NCBI GenBank assembly: GCA_003117195.1
Contig: BDSI01000034.1
Coordinates: 704,956 to 768,955, forward strand
Reading direction: 5' to 3'
DNA: 64,000 nt
Source: Eudorina sp. 2006-703-Eu-15
Taxonomy: Eukaryota > Chlorophyta > Chlorophyceae > Chlamydomonadales > Volvocaceae
Under the pieces are notes generated by a model. The model made no database searches, was not told the origin of the DNA, and worked only from the letters and a program-made list of their open reading frames with translations. Both the position numbers and the translations under genes were made by a program. This document shows, in pieces, positions 1 through 11,497 of this stretch (its first letter is position 1; each line of letters starts with the position of its first letter).

Positions 1-3000
1 AGCTGCAGTCGTCCATCTCCCAGTACAAGGTACGAGAGACGAGGACGGGAATATACCGCCAACGTGTCGCAACATATCGCGAACCGGCCAGCGCGCCATA
101 CCGGCAGCGGGCAGGGTGTGTAGGACACCAGGAGGGGGGCAGTGGCACGTTGGCCCGGTAACTGGAGGACGGTTGGGTCGATGACGGCTGGCTGTTGGTT
201 GTTTTTGTCCAGTGGGGCGATGGCTGCGGCCCTGTATGGGGCCCTGTAATGGTCTGCGGTCAGTTCCCGGCAGACCCCGGCTAAGGGCAACAAGTGCGGC
301 GAACCCACTCCACTACTTGTCACGCGCCCCATCGTCTGCCTGTCCCCAAACCCATCCCACTCCGCTGTTGGCCTGCCAGCTTACAGATTCCCCAGATTTA
401 CTAGGAGCGACGCCCCCTCCCGCGTCCAGGCTGCTTTCACATTAACACCCGCCCGTCCGCGGACATAGTCCCCTCCCTCTCCCTCCCTCACCCCGGCCGC
501 CCCCAACCTCCCGACCCCGTACCCCCGCCCCTCTCGCCCCTCCCGCACGCATACAAACACACACGCGCGCGCTCGCGCCCGGTGCAGTCCCGGCTGCAAG
601 AGCAGGAAAGCAGCTTGTCCGCCGCTGCGGCCCGCGAGGGCAGTCTGGCGGCGGCGCTGAAGGAGCAGGCGGGGGAGAGCGAGGCGCTTCGGGAGCAGCT
701 GGAGGCGCTGGGCGGGGAGTACCGGGCGGCGGTGGAGACCATCGAGGAGCAGCGCGACCGACTGGAGGCGGCGGCGGGGGCGGAGGAGGAGATGGCGGAG
801 ATGGCGGTGCAGGTGCAGACGCTGCAGGTGCGTGTGGGGTTGGAGGTGCTGTTGGGGGTGGGGGGTGGGGTGCGAACGGATCTTGGTGTCGTACAGCACG
901 GTGTTATATATACTGATGTACAGCAGGGTGTTGGGGTACCGGGCAGGGGCTTGGGCACGTCAGCCTGCGGGCGGGACCCTCAGTTGAAATGCGCATATGG
1001 AACGGGGGGGGTGGGGCGCCTCTGGCAGATACGAAGCGGGAAGTGACGATCCAAGGTGTGCTCGGTATGGGTTGGGGCCGTGAGCCCGAAGGACATGGTG
1101 TCTTGCGTAATGCACCCCCAGGGGGGGATGTTCCCTTGCTCCACGGCCCCAGCCCTTCCTCGGGTGTCTCCCCTTGGGGGGCGTTCCCGGTACTCCGCCC
1201 CCAAAGGGGGGCAGGCACCCAGGGACTGAGGCCTCGTATGCTACACGGATCCTGTCGGAACAGCTCCTCTCAACAACCCACGAGCGACCCGTCCCCACAC
1301 GGTCTACCCGTTGGCTGTCGCCCATTTCCGACCTGACCTGACCTGACCTGACCTGACCTGACCCGACCAGACCGGGTGTTCGTTCCGGGCTCCTTTTCTT
1401 GATGATAGCCTTCCTTGCCTCCCTGCCGCCTTACCTGGAGGGAGATCCGGGTACAGTCGATCCTTTACCGGACCTTCTCACTGGCAGCAGCTCAGAATAA
1501 ATCTGCTAATTTCCTGTATCCCGCCCTGCTTCCCTCCCTACCAATATCCTATACCTCGCCCTCCTTCCCTCCCTACCAATGTCCTACATCCCGCCCTTCC
1601 CCCCGTCCTTCCCTCCCTCCCCCCTAACCCTCCCCTCCTGCCTCCTCCTCCCGTCCTCCTTCCCCGCAGGTGGAGTTGAGCGCCGAGCGCACCCGGCACA
1701 CGGAGGAGATGCAGCAGGTGCAGCAGGCGCTGGAGGCGGCCACCGAAGTGGACCGACACCGGATGCAGGTGCTGCTGCCAGAAATCGAACTCGAACTCGA
1801 ACTCGGTGCCCAGGGCGCGCCGCTGCGGCTGGCGGGCAGCGGCGGCGAGGGCGAGGGCGACGGCGAGCGCGGCGGCGAGGGCGAGGGCGCGGGCGCGGGC
1901 GAGGAAAGCCACAACCTCTCGCAGGCATGGCCTCCCCCCCATATGGGCAGCTGCTGTAGAAACCCTTAGGCTCCTTTAGATGACCGCTCCTGCCCTCCGT
2001 CCCCCGGGTTGGTACGACTGCTCCTAGGAACGCCGCTTGGCGGCTGCGGTTGCCGGGATTCTAGCCGCGGCAGGGGGCACCTCCAGGGGAGGGCATTTAG
2101 GTGGGTGGTGTTGGCGTAGGGAGCACAGCAGCAGCAGCAGAAGGGGCAGGGGGGAAGGTTCTGGCAGTGGCGTTAGCACCACCTGCCATCTAGCATACCG
2201 AGCGCCAGCAGGACACCAGCCCGAGCCGTGGCAGCGCCACCGCGGCCGACGTGCACTGCACCGGCATCCAGAGGTTGCGCACCTCGACCTTCGACCCTCG
2301 CCTGCCTAACCCCCTCCTTTGCCGCCCCCGCACATTCTCTCCCCGGCTTCGTTTGACCTGGTAGTGGTGTTGCCGTTTGCAGCCCCCCTCTGACGGATGC
2401 GCAGCCGTCGGGGGTTGCTTGGTCGGTCTTGTTTCTTTTAAGTGCTGGGGTAGCATGGCGGGGAAGTCCCCCTGGTGGCCGCGCCGCCGCGGACCAGACA
2501 CCGCTGCCGCGCGCACGCTTCTATTCAAGCCCTCATGAATGAGATGCGGCCGCCCTACCCCGCCCGTTCAACGAATGTCTTCATACCGGTTGTACCGCAC
2601 CTTACCCCCGCCCCGCCCCGCCCCGCAGGCCGAGTTCGAGATGCAGAAGGCGGTGCTCAAGGCCGAGTACGAGGTCAAGTTGACGGCGCTCAAGGAGGTG
2701 GGGCGGGGGGGGGAGGGAGGGAGGCGGGGAGGGAGGGGGGAGATGGGGCAGCCGGCGGCGTCAGCCAACCGGACAACTGCTACGCAATCGGTGATTGTTT
2801 CGCGATTTCGCTGTCTTTACTGACCAAGGGGGAGGGGCAGCAATGTCGCTGGACAGCCCTTGTTTTGCATTTGGTTGCTTCCGTTTGAGGGTGCCCAGTG
2901 CGGGATCGCGCCTCGCCGGCTCCCCCAATGTCGGTTGGGGGCACCGCCACCTGGCAACCGGCAGTTCGGGTACGCACGGGGACGATTGCGGCCGCGGACC

Positions 3001-4221
3001 TCCGTGCCTTGCCGTAGCGAAATCTGTCAGCACATCCACCTCAAAACACCAGCTCTCCACCTGACCTGCCCCGACATCTCCGTGTGCCTTACCCATACGC
3101 CCGCCTTGTGCCCTCGGCGTTGTGGGTTTGGAGCCTGCGGTATCCCCGTAGTTTGTTAGTTAGCCACGCGCGAGTATACCGCCCGGGGGGGTGCAAGCCA
3201 GATACCTGAGTGCGAAACCGCCCACACCAATTTCCTGCCACACCAGTTGGAATACGTCCACCCACACCCAATACCCCGACGTACGTACCTGCCGCAGGCC
3301 CTGTCGGTGGTGAAAACCGCCCTCAACCCCGCCAGGCAGGCCGCCGCTGCAGCTCAGCAGCCGCCTCCGCCATCTGCGCCACCGGCGGCAGCGGCGGCGG
3401 CGGGGCCTGCGTACTTCTCGCCGCCGCGCTTCGAGCCGCCGCAGCCACAGGCCGCGGCGCCGGCCCGCCAGCCCCCGGTGCCAGAAACGCCTCAGCCTCA
3501 GCAGCAGCAGCACCACCAGCAGCACCAGGTGCAGAAGCAGGCACCGTCAGCGGATCCATCGGGGCATCGCCCGTCGGCAGCAGTGCCTTCCAGTGTCGCC
3601 CCGACGGCGCCGTCAGAGCCGCCGCCGCCGCCGCCGCCACCGTCCGTCGCTCAGCCCAAGATGTCGACCCACGGGACGGAGCCGGCGAGGGAAGAAAGTT
3701 TGAAGGAGGCCGTCCAGGCCGCCGCGTCGTACAACGGTAACGGTAACGGCAAGGCCAGCCTCAACGGTAACGGTAACGACTTGAAGGCGGCGGAGACCCA
3801 GCAGGCCAGCAAACCCTCAGCCGAGGCGCACTCATCCTCCCGCGCTGCCTCGCCGGCGGCCTCCAAGTCCGCCCCCACGTCAGCCGCGTCCTCGTCCTCC
3901 TCCCTGGCCGCCAAGACCTCGAGGTGGGCCAGTATGGCGGCGGAACTCGCCGCGTCCCGTGGGCCGGAACCTCAGGCCCCCAGCCCCTCGGGACAACAGC
4001 AGGAGGCGGCGGCGGAAGCCGCCACCGCTGCCACCGCGGCCGCCTCCAGCGCGCGCTCCGGGGCTGACGCCCCGAGCAGCAGCAGCAGCGATGCCAGCAG
4101 CGGCAACAGCGGCAAGGAGGCGGAGGACGGGCACGAGGGGCGCGGGAGCTCCAAGAAGGGTGGAAGCCCGGTCGTGCGGCGGCGTACTAGCATCCCTAGC
4201 AACTGGCGTGACGCGCTGTGA
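1..4221 (+). CDS. Coiled-coil protein with disordered Pro/Gln/Ser-rich C-terminus, 5'-truncated by the window edge
   Basis: I do not recognise the family. Exons that join in phase are 1-29, 588-827, 1670-1768, 2629-2697 and 3298-4221, each flanked by GT and AG; the stop is TGA at 4219-4221. The first four exons encode charged heptad-like sequence rich in Glu, Gln, Leu and Arg (for example SRLQEQESSL and MQKAVLKAEYEV), typical of a long coiled coil. The last exon gives about 308 residues of low complexity: Gln, Pro and Ala runs, an Asn-Gly repeat (NGNGNGKASLNGNGN), Ser runs, and a basic tail ending SIPSNWRDAL. The third exon could be read past its donor for 66 more codons, so an alternative isoform ending at 1969 is possible. 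The N-terminus lies outside the window. A structural or cytoskeletal role is only a guess from composition. Confidence 0.62.
1330..1364. repeat. (ACCTG)n pentanucleotide microsatellite
   Basis: About seven copies of ACCTG inside the intron between the second and third visible exons of the coiled-coil gene. Confidence 0.85.
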
Positions 4222-6286
4222 TGTGGCGACATGAGGTGGTTGCCGTTTTTCGCCAGGGTGGGGGGGATGCGTCACCCCTGGAGCCGTGCCGGGGCCGGTG
4301 CACATGATGCGGGTGGCGTTGCCGCGTTGCTGCTTCCGCGGTGGGAAACAAGGCGGCGAGAGAGAGCGGCGGGTCTGTGAGCGGAAGTACAGCGACCAGG
4401 GGAGGGGGGGGCGGAGGGGAGAGAAGAAGGGAAAGGTGTTGCACATAGGTGAGCGGACCGGGGTTCTGGGGTTGTGCGGTGCGTGTGTCGGCCGTGGCCG
4501 GGGAGGCAGGCTCGCTTGCTTGCTTGCTTGCTTGGAGGTTGCCCGCGGTTTTAGGCCGTTATTCGGACTTGGTGAATGTCAAACGCGTTCCAGTGGGACA
4601 TCTGAGAGATTGAGAGGAGGGTAGAGCCAGCGGGCCACGCGATGGCCGATACGAGCACTGACCCAGAGGAAGGCGTTGGGACACGGACCACCTGAACCTT
4701 CCTAGCTAGCTCTACAGAACAGGCCAACCACAAGACAGTGAAAGACGCACCACGCGTTGTCGTCGTCGTCGTCGTTGTTATTGCGCTGCTGTTGTGATGC
4801 TGAGTGGGTTTGGGTAATTAGTGCGGAGTCGGGATTTGACTGCTGCGGCAGGTACATGAAGAGGGAAGGGTAGGGCAGGGAGGAGCTGGCGGAGGTAGGT
4901 CGCGCTGCTGGGTTGGTTACTCGGACGCGTCGGTGTGGTGCCGGCTGCACGTAGAGAACTTGATATGTATCTTGTCAGGGAAGTCGAGGACCGCGTAATG
5001 CAACCAGCCCGTGTACGGCAAATTGGCAACGGCACTGCTGCTGCGCCGGCTACCCCGCTGTGAGAGGCGACGACGCGGCTTGGGGTCAAACCAGGGAAGG
5101 CGCGGGCAGGGCGGGCGTTCGTCGGAAGCTGGCGGGTGTGTGTGGTGGGGGAGGGAGTTCGAAGGGGGCGGGAGCCGGGAGGCCCTTGCCGCACCATCTC
5201 GCTCATCTCACGTTTTCACCCCGCTAGGCCAGAGTCAGGGGTTTTAGTCAAGTCACAGACCTTCGTGTTGATTGTAACTGTCAATCCAGAGGTTAAGATA
5301 TGAAGTGCACTCGGCCAGGCTGCACGCAACGAGGGTCAGGCTTTCGCCACTCCCAGCCAAACGAGGCTCTCCGAGGCACTTTCAATTTAGCCCGTACCAC
5401 GCCGCCCCGCACAGCCTCATCCCAGTATGCTGTTTGTATGTCCGACAGGAGGGCGGACCACCTCCCCGCACAGGAGACCGTCTCCGGAGTCCAGACACCC
5501 CCCCGAGGCTCTCCGAGGCAGTCTGCCACGCCTGCGCTCGACCCGGGTGCAGAGCGCGTACGCCTCCGCAGTTCTTGAAGGGTGTTACGAGGGCAGTGAG
5601 GGAGCCGTACAGTGGCCCCCCGGTCAACAGGTCCGCTTGGATCACCATAATTCAATCAATCATAATCTTTTGTAGTTTTGTTTCTAAGCCCCTGCCTCGT
5701 GAGCTGTCGTGAGCGCTGCGTGCTTCGTCGGGTCGTCAACAAGCCCGCAGCAGTCCGGCCGGCGTTGCGCAGACAGGGCTAGTGGGTTACAGGCACCACC
5801 CAAGGACCGCGAAGCTAGCCGACCGCCCTGCAAGGGCGCTGCAAGGGGCGGGGCCCCCAGGGTCCGTCGTAGGGCCGCTGTGCGACCCCACCCCCCCGCA
5901 TCCACAGCTTCTAGAAGCCCATGAGCGCCCAACCTTAGAAGGGAAGACAGCGCCCGATCAACCCCGCAACCGAAATGGCCGCTTGGCCAGCAACGACCAA
6001 CCGTCAACTCCTGACCCCGGCACACCCTCATGATGTCAATCTCGAAACCGCAGCGACGCTGCGCACACCGGGGCACACCCATGCTCTACCGCTGACTCCG
6101 CGACGCCCTGCCTCGCTCCTTGCCCGTGTAATGGATTTCGGCTACCCATACTTGGAACGTCCCGTACCCCACCCTCCCTCCTGACGGCATTTGACCGACC
6201 GGAATGTAGCACCACGGTAGTCGGACCGTACGCCCCTGATACCACACGCGCCCTTGGCCTGCCACCGACAGACATACACACACACG

Positions 6287-6307
6287 CGTCGGGCGGGTTC
6301 CTTTCCT

Positions 6308-6316
<9 letters not shown>
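6287..6316 (-). repeat. Dispersed motif A copy next to CA array
   Basis: On the - strand this reads GTGTGTTTAGGAAAGGAACC followed by CGCCCGACG, the same motif found in introns of TBCCD1, ZC3HC1 and DedA. It lies downstream of the aldo/keto reductase stop codon, in that gene's sense orientation. Confidence 0.6.

Positions 6317-6373
<57 letters not shown>
6311..6373. repeat. (CA)n microsatellite
   Basis: About 31 uninterrupted CA dinucleotides. The array starts directly at the end of motif A. Confidence 0.97.
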
Positions 6374-6376
<3 letters not shown>

Positions 6377-6444
6377 GTACACACGCTCCCGCCCCGTCTC
6401 CCCGCTGCTCACGGCCGAGAGGCCGCCGCCCCCGTGATGCCCCG

Positions 6445-6662
6445 CAGTGGCAGTGGCAGTGGCAGTGGCAGTGGCAGTGGCAGTGGCAGTGGCAGTGGCA
6501 GTGGCAGTGGCAGTGGCAGTGGCAGTGGCAGTGGCAGTGGCAGTGGCAGTGGCAGTGGCAGTGGCAGTGGCAGTGGCAGTGGCAGTGGCAGTGGCAGTGG
6601 CAGTGGCAGTGGCAGTGGCAGTGGCAGAGGCAGAGGCAGTGGCAGTGGCAGAGGCAGTGGCG
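6445..6662. repeat. (GGCAGT)n hexanucleotide array, about 36 copies
   Basis: Almost perfect hexamer array, with a few GGCAGA variants at the right end. Because the period is a multiple of three, all frames stay open and give artificial Gly-Ser, Ala-Val, Pro-Leu and Cys-His ORFs. It lies downstream of the aldo/keto reductase gene. Confidence 0.97.
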
Positions 6663-6947
6663 CCAAAACCGGCGGCCCGAGTCACGCTCCCGTCCTGTCC
6701 CACCCCGCTCCCATCGTACTGCCCACACACAACGCGTAAAGCTGCTCGTCTAAAACGTCTTATAGGAGGCGGCAACCCTACGACAAATCAATCGGGTCGA
6801 TCCGGGCCACCCTCCCGGCGATGGCGGTCTGCGTCATCCACGGATTGGTTGGACCGCCGTCTCCCGGGTGTGAGGATCTGCGGATCTGCGAATCTACCCG
6901 TGTTCGTACGATCCGTCAAGATCTCGTGCTGATCTACCGCAAGAGAT

Positions 6948-9900
6948 CTACTCGTCCCACAGATCCTGGAAGGTGCGGTACGGCCCCGCGGGATTGATCC
7001 AGAAGCCGCCGTCCACCATGCGCTGCTGGTACGGCAGCCGGGACAGCTTGTCGTACAGGTCGGCGGGGATGTCCCATCCGAGCACGTCCAGGTTGGAGCG
7101 GATGCGCTGCGGCTTGACGGACTTGGGCAGCACGCTGGTGCCCCGCTGAAGGGCCCAACGGATGAGGACCTGTGGGGGTGTTGTGTGTGGTGAGGGGGAT
7201 TAAAAAGAAACAGGTGGGGGTGGAGGTCGGGGCACACGGGCGGGCGGGGCAAACGGGCGGCTCAGTACCCAACGTACACACCCTCGCACCCTCGCACGCC
7301 GCCCCGCACCCTGCCCACCTGCCCCGGGTCCTTGCCCAGCTTCCCCGCCACCTCCGCCACGGCGGGGTCCCGCAGCGGCGTGGGCGCGTCCTCCGCCCTC
7401 TTCACGATCGCGGCGCTGTCGGGTGAGCCCAGCGGCGAGTAGGCTGTCATGTGGACGCCCCGCTGGGAGCACCAGCTGCGGATGGCGTCGTTGCGCCAGT
7501 AGGGGTGGGACTCCACCTGCGGGGGAATAAGGGCGGGGGGGAGGGAATAGGAAATTGGCGGGGGGGAGCGCGGGGGAGGGGGCGGGGCCGCAGCGGCGCA
7601 GCGCAGCCGGAGAGGAATGGAATGGGCGAATGAGGGGTTCGGAAGACAAAACTGATAAGAGAGAGTGAGGAAGACAAAACTGATAAGAGAGAGTGAAAAA
7701 GTATTCACAGGATGCTTATTTGGGGGCGTTCCGCTCATCCTCGCTCCGTGGCTTATTAGGCGGCTTTCACACGGCAACGACTACCCCCAAAAGCCCATAT
7801 CTCCTGGAAACCTCGGGGGAGGGTCCGTGCTCAGTGGTCGTGGTGTAACGGCCCCGCCCCACCTGCACCACCGCGGGTTTGATTCGGGCGGTGGCCAGGA
7901 GGCCCTCCAGTTTCTTGATCGAGAAGTTGGAGACCCCGATCGTGCGGACCAGCCCCTTGTCGACCTGCTCACAGGGGCAAGCGTTGGTGGTGGTGGTGTG
8001 CGTGCGTGCGTGCGTGCGTGTGTGTGTGTGTGAGAGGGGGGCCGGGGAGGAGACCATTTTTTCACGACGGGTTAGCCCACGGGACGCCTTTCCGGAATTG
8101 CATGCGGAGGGGAGCGGCGGCCATGCATGCGGGAGAGGTGCCCATCGGCGCTGCGACCCGCGGGACCCCCCCTCCCCCCCCGCCGCGGGACCCCCCCTCC
8201 CCCCCCCGGCTGCTGTGTGGCTGGGCAATGCGTGGGTGGGTGGGTTGGGTTGGGTGATTCGGTCAACTTCGCCCGCAACACACGACATTATCCTGCAAGC
8301 TTCGGAGGGCCGCGGGTCGAACTATGTATCGGTAGCGACGCCAGTTGTCCCCGCAAGACGCATTGTATTTATGCTCCCTCAACCTGTGATGATGGGTGTG
8401 TCGTGGTTCTGTCGTTCTGCGCTTGTTGATTATCTAGGTTCGATGCTTCAATCCCATCCTGGGGCCTGATGGATGAGGCAGACGACCGAACGTGCGGGCT
8501 GCAAGTGGGCCATTGCATTGTCGGTGGGGCCTGCTGGGGCTTGCCCTGGTATACGCCGTTGATCCCTTTTGGGGTCCGCGGTAACGTTCATTCATTCACT
8601 CATGAGCTGTGAATTGCTGCTCCCCGTGTTGTATCCCACCCTTCGCACGCAAAGGGTATAGGGCCCCTCTCTCTTCCGCACCAGCGCCTCCATGGCCGCC
8701 CAGGTGTCCTTGAGCGGGGGCAGCACCTCGGGGCCCGTGTTGCCGGTGACAGGCCAGTGCATCAGGTACAGATCCAGGTAGCTGACCTGTGAGAGGGGAG
8801 GAGGAAGTAGGGGGGCTCAGCGGGAGGATGAGGAGGATGAGGAGGGGCCGCCGGTTCGGGTCAGGAGGGCAGGCGGCGGGTGCTGCTGCGGCAGCGGTGA
8901 CAGCGACGGCCGCCTGACGTGACCCATGGGTCGTCAAGATCGCTATGATGATGTGTGAGGTCCAACTCCGGTTGCATTGCGCTACGCCCGTATGTGTGGA
9001 AGCATCACGATTGATCAATTGACCCTCCACTGACCCGCCACTGACCCACCAGCGGCCCGCCACCGATGCGCCACTGACCCACCATCGACCCGCCACTGAC
9101 CCACCATCGCCCCCCCCCCCCCCCCCCCCCCACCCACCATCGACCCGCCACTGACCCACCAGCGGCCCGCCACGCCCGCCACCGATGCGCCACTTACCCA
9201 CCACTGACCCACCAGCGGCCCGCCACCGATGCGCCACTGACCCACCATCGACCCGCCACTGACCCACCAGCGGCCCGCCACCGATGCGCCACTGACCCAC
9301 CATCGACCCACCACTGACCCACCATCGACCCGCCACTGACCCACCAGCGGCCCGCCACCGATGCGCCACTGACCCACCATCGACCCGCCACTGACCCACC
9401 AGCGGCCCGCCACCGATGCGCCACTGACCCACCATCGACCCGCCACTGACCCACCAGCGGCCCGCCACCGATGCGCCACTGACCCACCATCGACCCACCA
9501 CTGACCCACCATCGACCCGCCACTGACCCACCAGCGGCCCGCCACCGATGCGCCACTGACCCACCATCGACCCGCCACTGACCCACCAGCGGCCCGCCAC
9601 CGATGCGCCACTGACCCACCATCGACCCGCCACTGACCCACCAGCGGCCCGCCACCGATGCGCCACTGACCCACCATCGACCCGCCACTGACCCACCAGC
9701 GGCCCGCCACCGATGCGCCACTGACCCACCATCGACCCGCCACTGACCCACCAGCGGCCCGCCACCGATGCGCCACTGACCCACCATCGACCCGCCACTG
9801 ACCCACCAGCGGCCCGCCACCGATGCGCCACTGACCCACCATCGACCCACCACTGACCCACCAGCGACCCGCCACTGACCCACCACCGACCCGCCACTGA

Positions 9901-10919
9901 CCCGCCCACCCACCCTCAGGTCCTCCATCGACTTGCGGCACGCTGCCTCCACGCGGGCCGGTTCGTGGTCCGAGTTCCAGAGCTTGGAGGTGATGAACAC
10001 TTCCTCCCGCCGCACCACGCCCTCAGCCAACACCGCGGCCAGCGCCTCACCCACCTGCACACACGCCGGGCATGCAGGGGGCCCGCGGGGGTGGGTGGGT
10101 GGGCAGCTGTGCGCGCGACACGGGTGAAGGGTAATAGGAAATAGGCAGACACTTTCAAACTGCGCTGCTGCCAGAGTGACGGGTGAAGGGTGGACAGAGG
10201 CGCAGCGCGGGGATGGAGCAACCCAGCCACCCAGGGCGTGCAGAGGGTGCAGAGGGTACCGGGGGTGCAGAGGACAGAGGGGACCCGGCACCATGGGTCG
10301 CACGGGTCGTCACGGCACCATGGGTCGCACGGGTCGTCACGGCACCATGGGTCGCACGGGTCGTCACGGCACCATGGGTCGCACGGGTCGTCACGGCACC
10401 ATGGGTCGCACGGGTCGTCGCCGCAGCACAGCTGCCCTGTTGGGTTCCCGCGCACACAATCTCGGGGAGGCCCTCCACATCGCGCTCTGTCCCCACACAC
10501 CCCGTGCAGGGAGGGGGTCATTGATGCGGTCTCACGGGGCGGGGCGGGGGCAAGGGGGGTATAGGAAATGGGTACACATTTCAAACTTTGCTGGGGGCGA
10601 GGGGCGGGGCGCACCTCGTGTTCGTTTTGGTACACCTTGGCGCAGTCGATGTGGCGGTAGCCCTGGCGGAGCGCGGTGGCGACGGCGGCGCCCACCTCGC
10701 CCGGGGCGCTCTTCCTGCAGCGCAATGGAACGCCACGCATCGCAAACAGAACAGACGGGACCGCGAACACCACACCAGACCGGCACACGGAGCGCCAGGA
10801 GGGGCGGGGTAGGGGAGGGGAGGGGAGGGGGCGGGCCAGGGGAGGCAGCCAGGGGGGAGCGGCCGTGTCGAACTGTCGATACGACACGAAGAAGCACCAG
10901 GAGCACACCCCAAGGGCGG

Positions 10920-10950
<31 letters not shown>

Positions 10951-11497
10951 CACGGCGCAGTTCGGCCCCCAGCAGCCCAGGAGGCCCCCTACACCGCCCG
11001 GCGGCAGAGGCCCTCGGGCCGGTCCGATGTATGGCTGGTTGCCTTTGGGGACTTCGCTGAATTCGTCCGTCTGCGCGACAACAAAAGCAGTCCCTAAAAA
11101 AGACTCCGCACTCCATCATCGATTTTTGTAGCGAATCGGCTGCTGCTGGCGTGGGAGGTTTGCTTCGCCGGCACCGTTGGGCAGCGGGTAGCTCTTCAGT
11201 CGGCTCGTCCCAGGAGGTCCCAGAGGCTACGCGCTCGCAGCCCGCTGGTGCTCAACAAAGCGCGGATTTAATATCCTACCATGTCCCGAGGCCGACGAGC
11301 GGTATGCTGTAGCCGCTTAGCAACTGCGCGGTGGGCTGGTTGTCGATGACGCGGTAGCCCGCGTTGGCGCTGCCCGAGCCCGGGGGCTCTGCTTGCTCAA
11401 GCTGCTGCAGCTGGGCCTTCTGCTCCTCGGTGAGCTGCTTGAGATGCGTGTAGTCGTGCAGCTGCGCGGATGCCGAGGCCTGGTCTGTCCCGGACAT
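6948..11497 (-). CDS. Aldo/keto reductase (AKR superfamily), seven exons
   Basis: Predicted NADPH-dependent reduction of aldehydes or ketones, probably cytosolic. Exons in coding order: 11497-11280, 10714-10615, 10054-9914, 8786-8682, 7964-7863, 7516-7319, 7169-6948; all junctions are GT-AG and in phase, giving 361 residues (usual AKRs about 320). The catalytic tetrad is visible: Asp96 and Tyr101 in [11 protein letters not shown], Lys130 in TSKLW, His163 in [18 protein letters not shown] and the NADP(H)-binding motif [13 protein letters not shown] (residues 302-314) follow in the normal order. The first Met lies before [11 protein letters not shown]; a 65-residue Gln/Glu-rich N-terminal extension precedes the barrel, which begins IPLVGLGTW. 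The substrate cannot be inferred. Introns hold a 55-bp higher-order minisatellite, a 27-bp array and a LINE 3' tail. Confidence 0.93.
8519..8598 (+). mobile_element. 5'-truncated non-LTR retrotransposon 3' tail
   Basis: Carries the core GGGGCTTGCCCTGGTATAC, then GATCCC and GTAACGTTCATTCATTC. The same core occurs at 17880-17944 and, inverted, at the 3' end of the decayed LINE at 23309-25330. The ATTC-type tail suits a LINE 3' end. It sits in the intron between exons 4 and 5 of the aldo/keto reductase gene, antisense to it. Confidence 0.7.
9019..9906. repeat. Intronic minisatellite: 11-bp monomers in a 55-bp higher-order repeat
   Basis: Monomers such as ACCCGCCACTG, ACCCACCAGCG, GCCCGCCACCG, ATGCGCCACTG and ACCCACCATCG follow one another in a fixed five-monomer order, so the higher-order period is 55 bp. 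A poly-C tract interrupts it near 9108-9130. It fills most of the intron between exons 3 and 4 and ends just next to the exon 3 donor (exon end at 9914). Confidence 0.93.
10287..10421. repeat. 27-bp tandem repeat, five copies
   Basis: Unit contains CACCATGGGTCGCACGGGTC; five near-identical copies in the intron between exons 2 and 3 of the aldo/keto reductase gene. Confidence 0.92.
10921..10951. repeat. (ATC)n microsatellite
   Basis: About ten ATC trinucleotides in the first intron of the aldo/keto reductase gene. Confidence 0.9.

Larger units (their letters stand above)
4222..6947. other. Convergent intergenic/3'UTR region
   Basis: Lies between the stop codons of the coiled-coil gene (+) and the aldo/keto reductase gene (-). 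A TGTAA motif at 5273-5277 fits the chlorophyte polyadenylation signal for the + gene; TTACA at 5787-5791 could serve the - gene. No convincing coding sequence. The right part carries the CA and GGCAGT arrays listed separately. Confidence 0.6.

Noticed and set aside
6086..6932. ORFs of Gly-Ser, Ala-Val, Pro-Leu or Cys-His dipeptides
   Set aside because: Translation of the GGCAGT and CA arrays; no flanking coding signal.
9019..9906. CRISPR-like regular repeat
   Set aside because: There are no unique spacers between repeats, and the context is an intron in a eukaryotic gene.
8596..9909. Long - strand open frames (437, 308 and 369 codons) rich in Trp/Gly/Val
   Set aside because: They are read through the 11/55-bp minisatellite, all three frames are open, and the interval is an intron of a well-supported gene.
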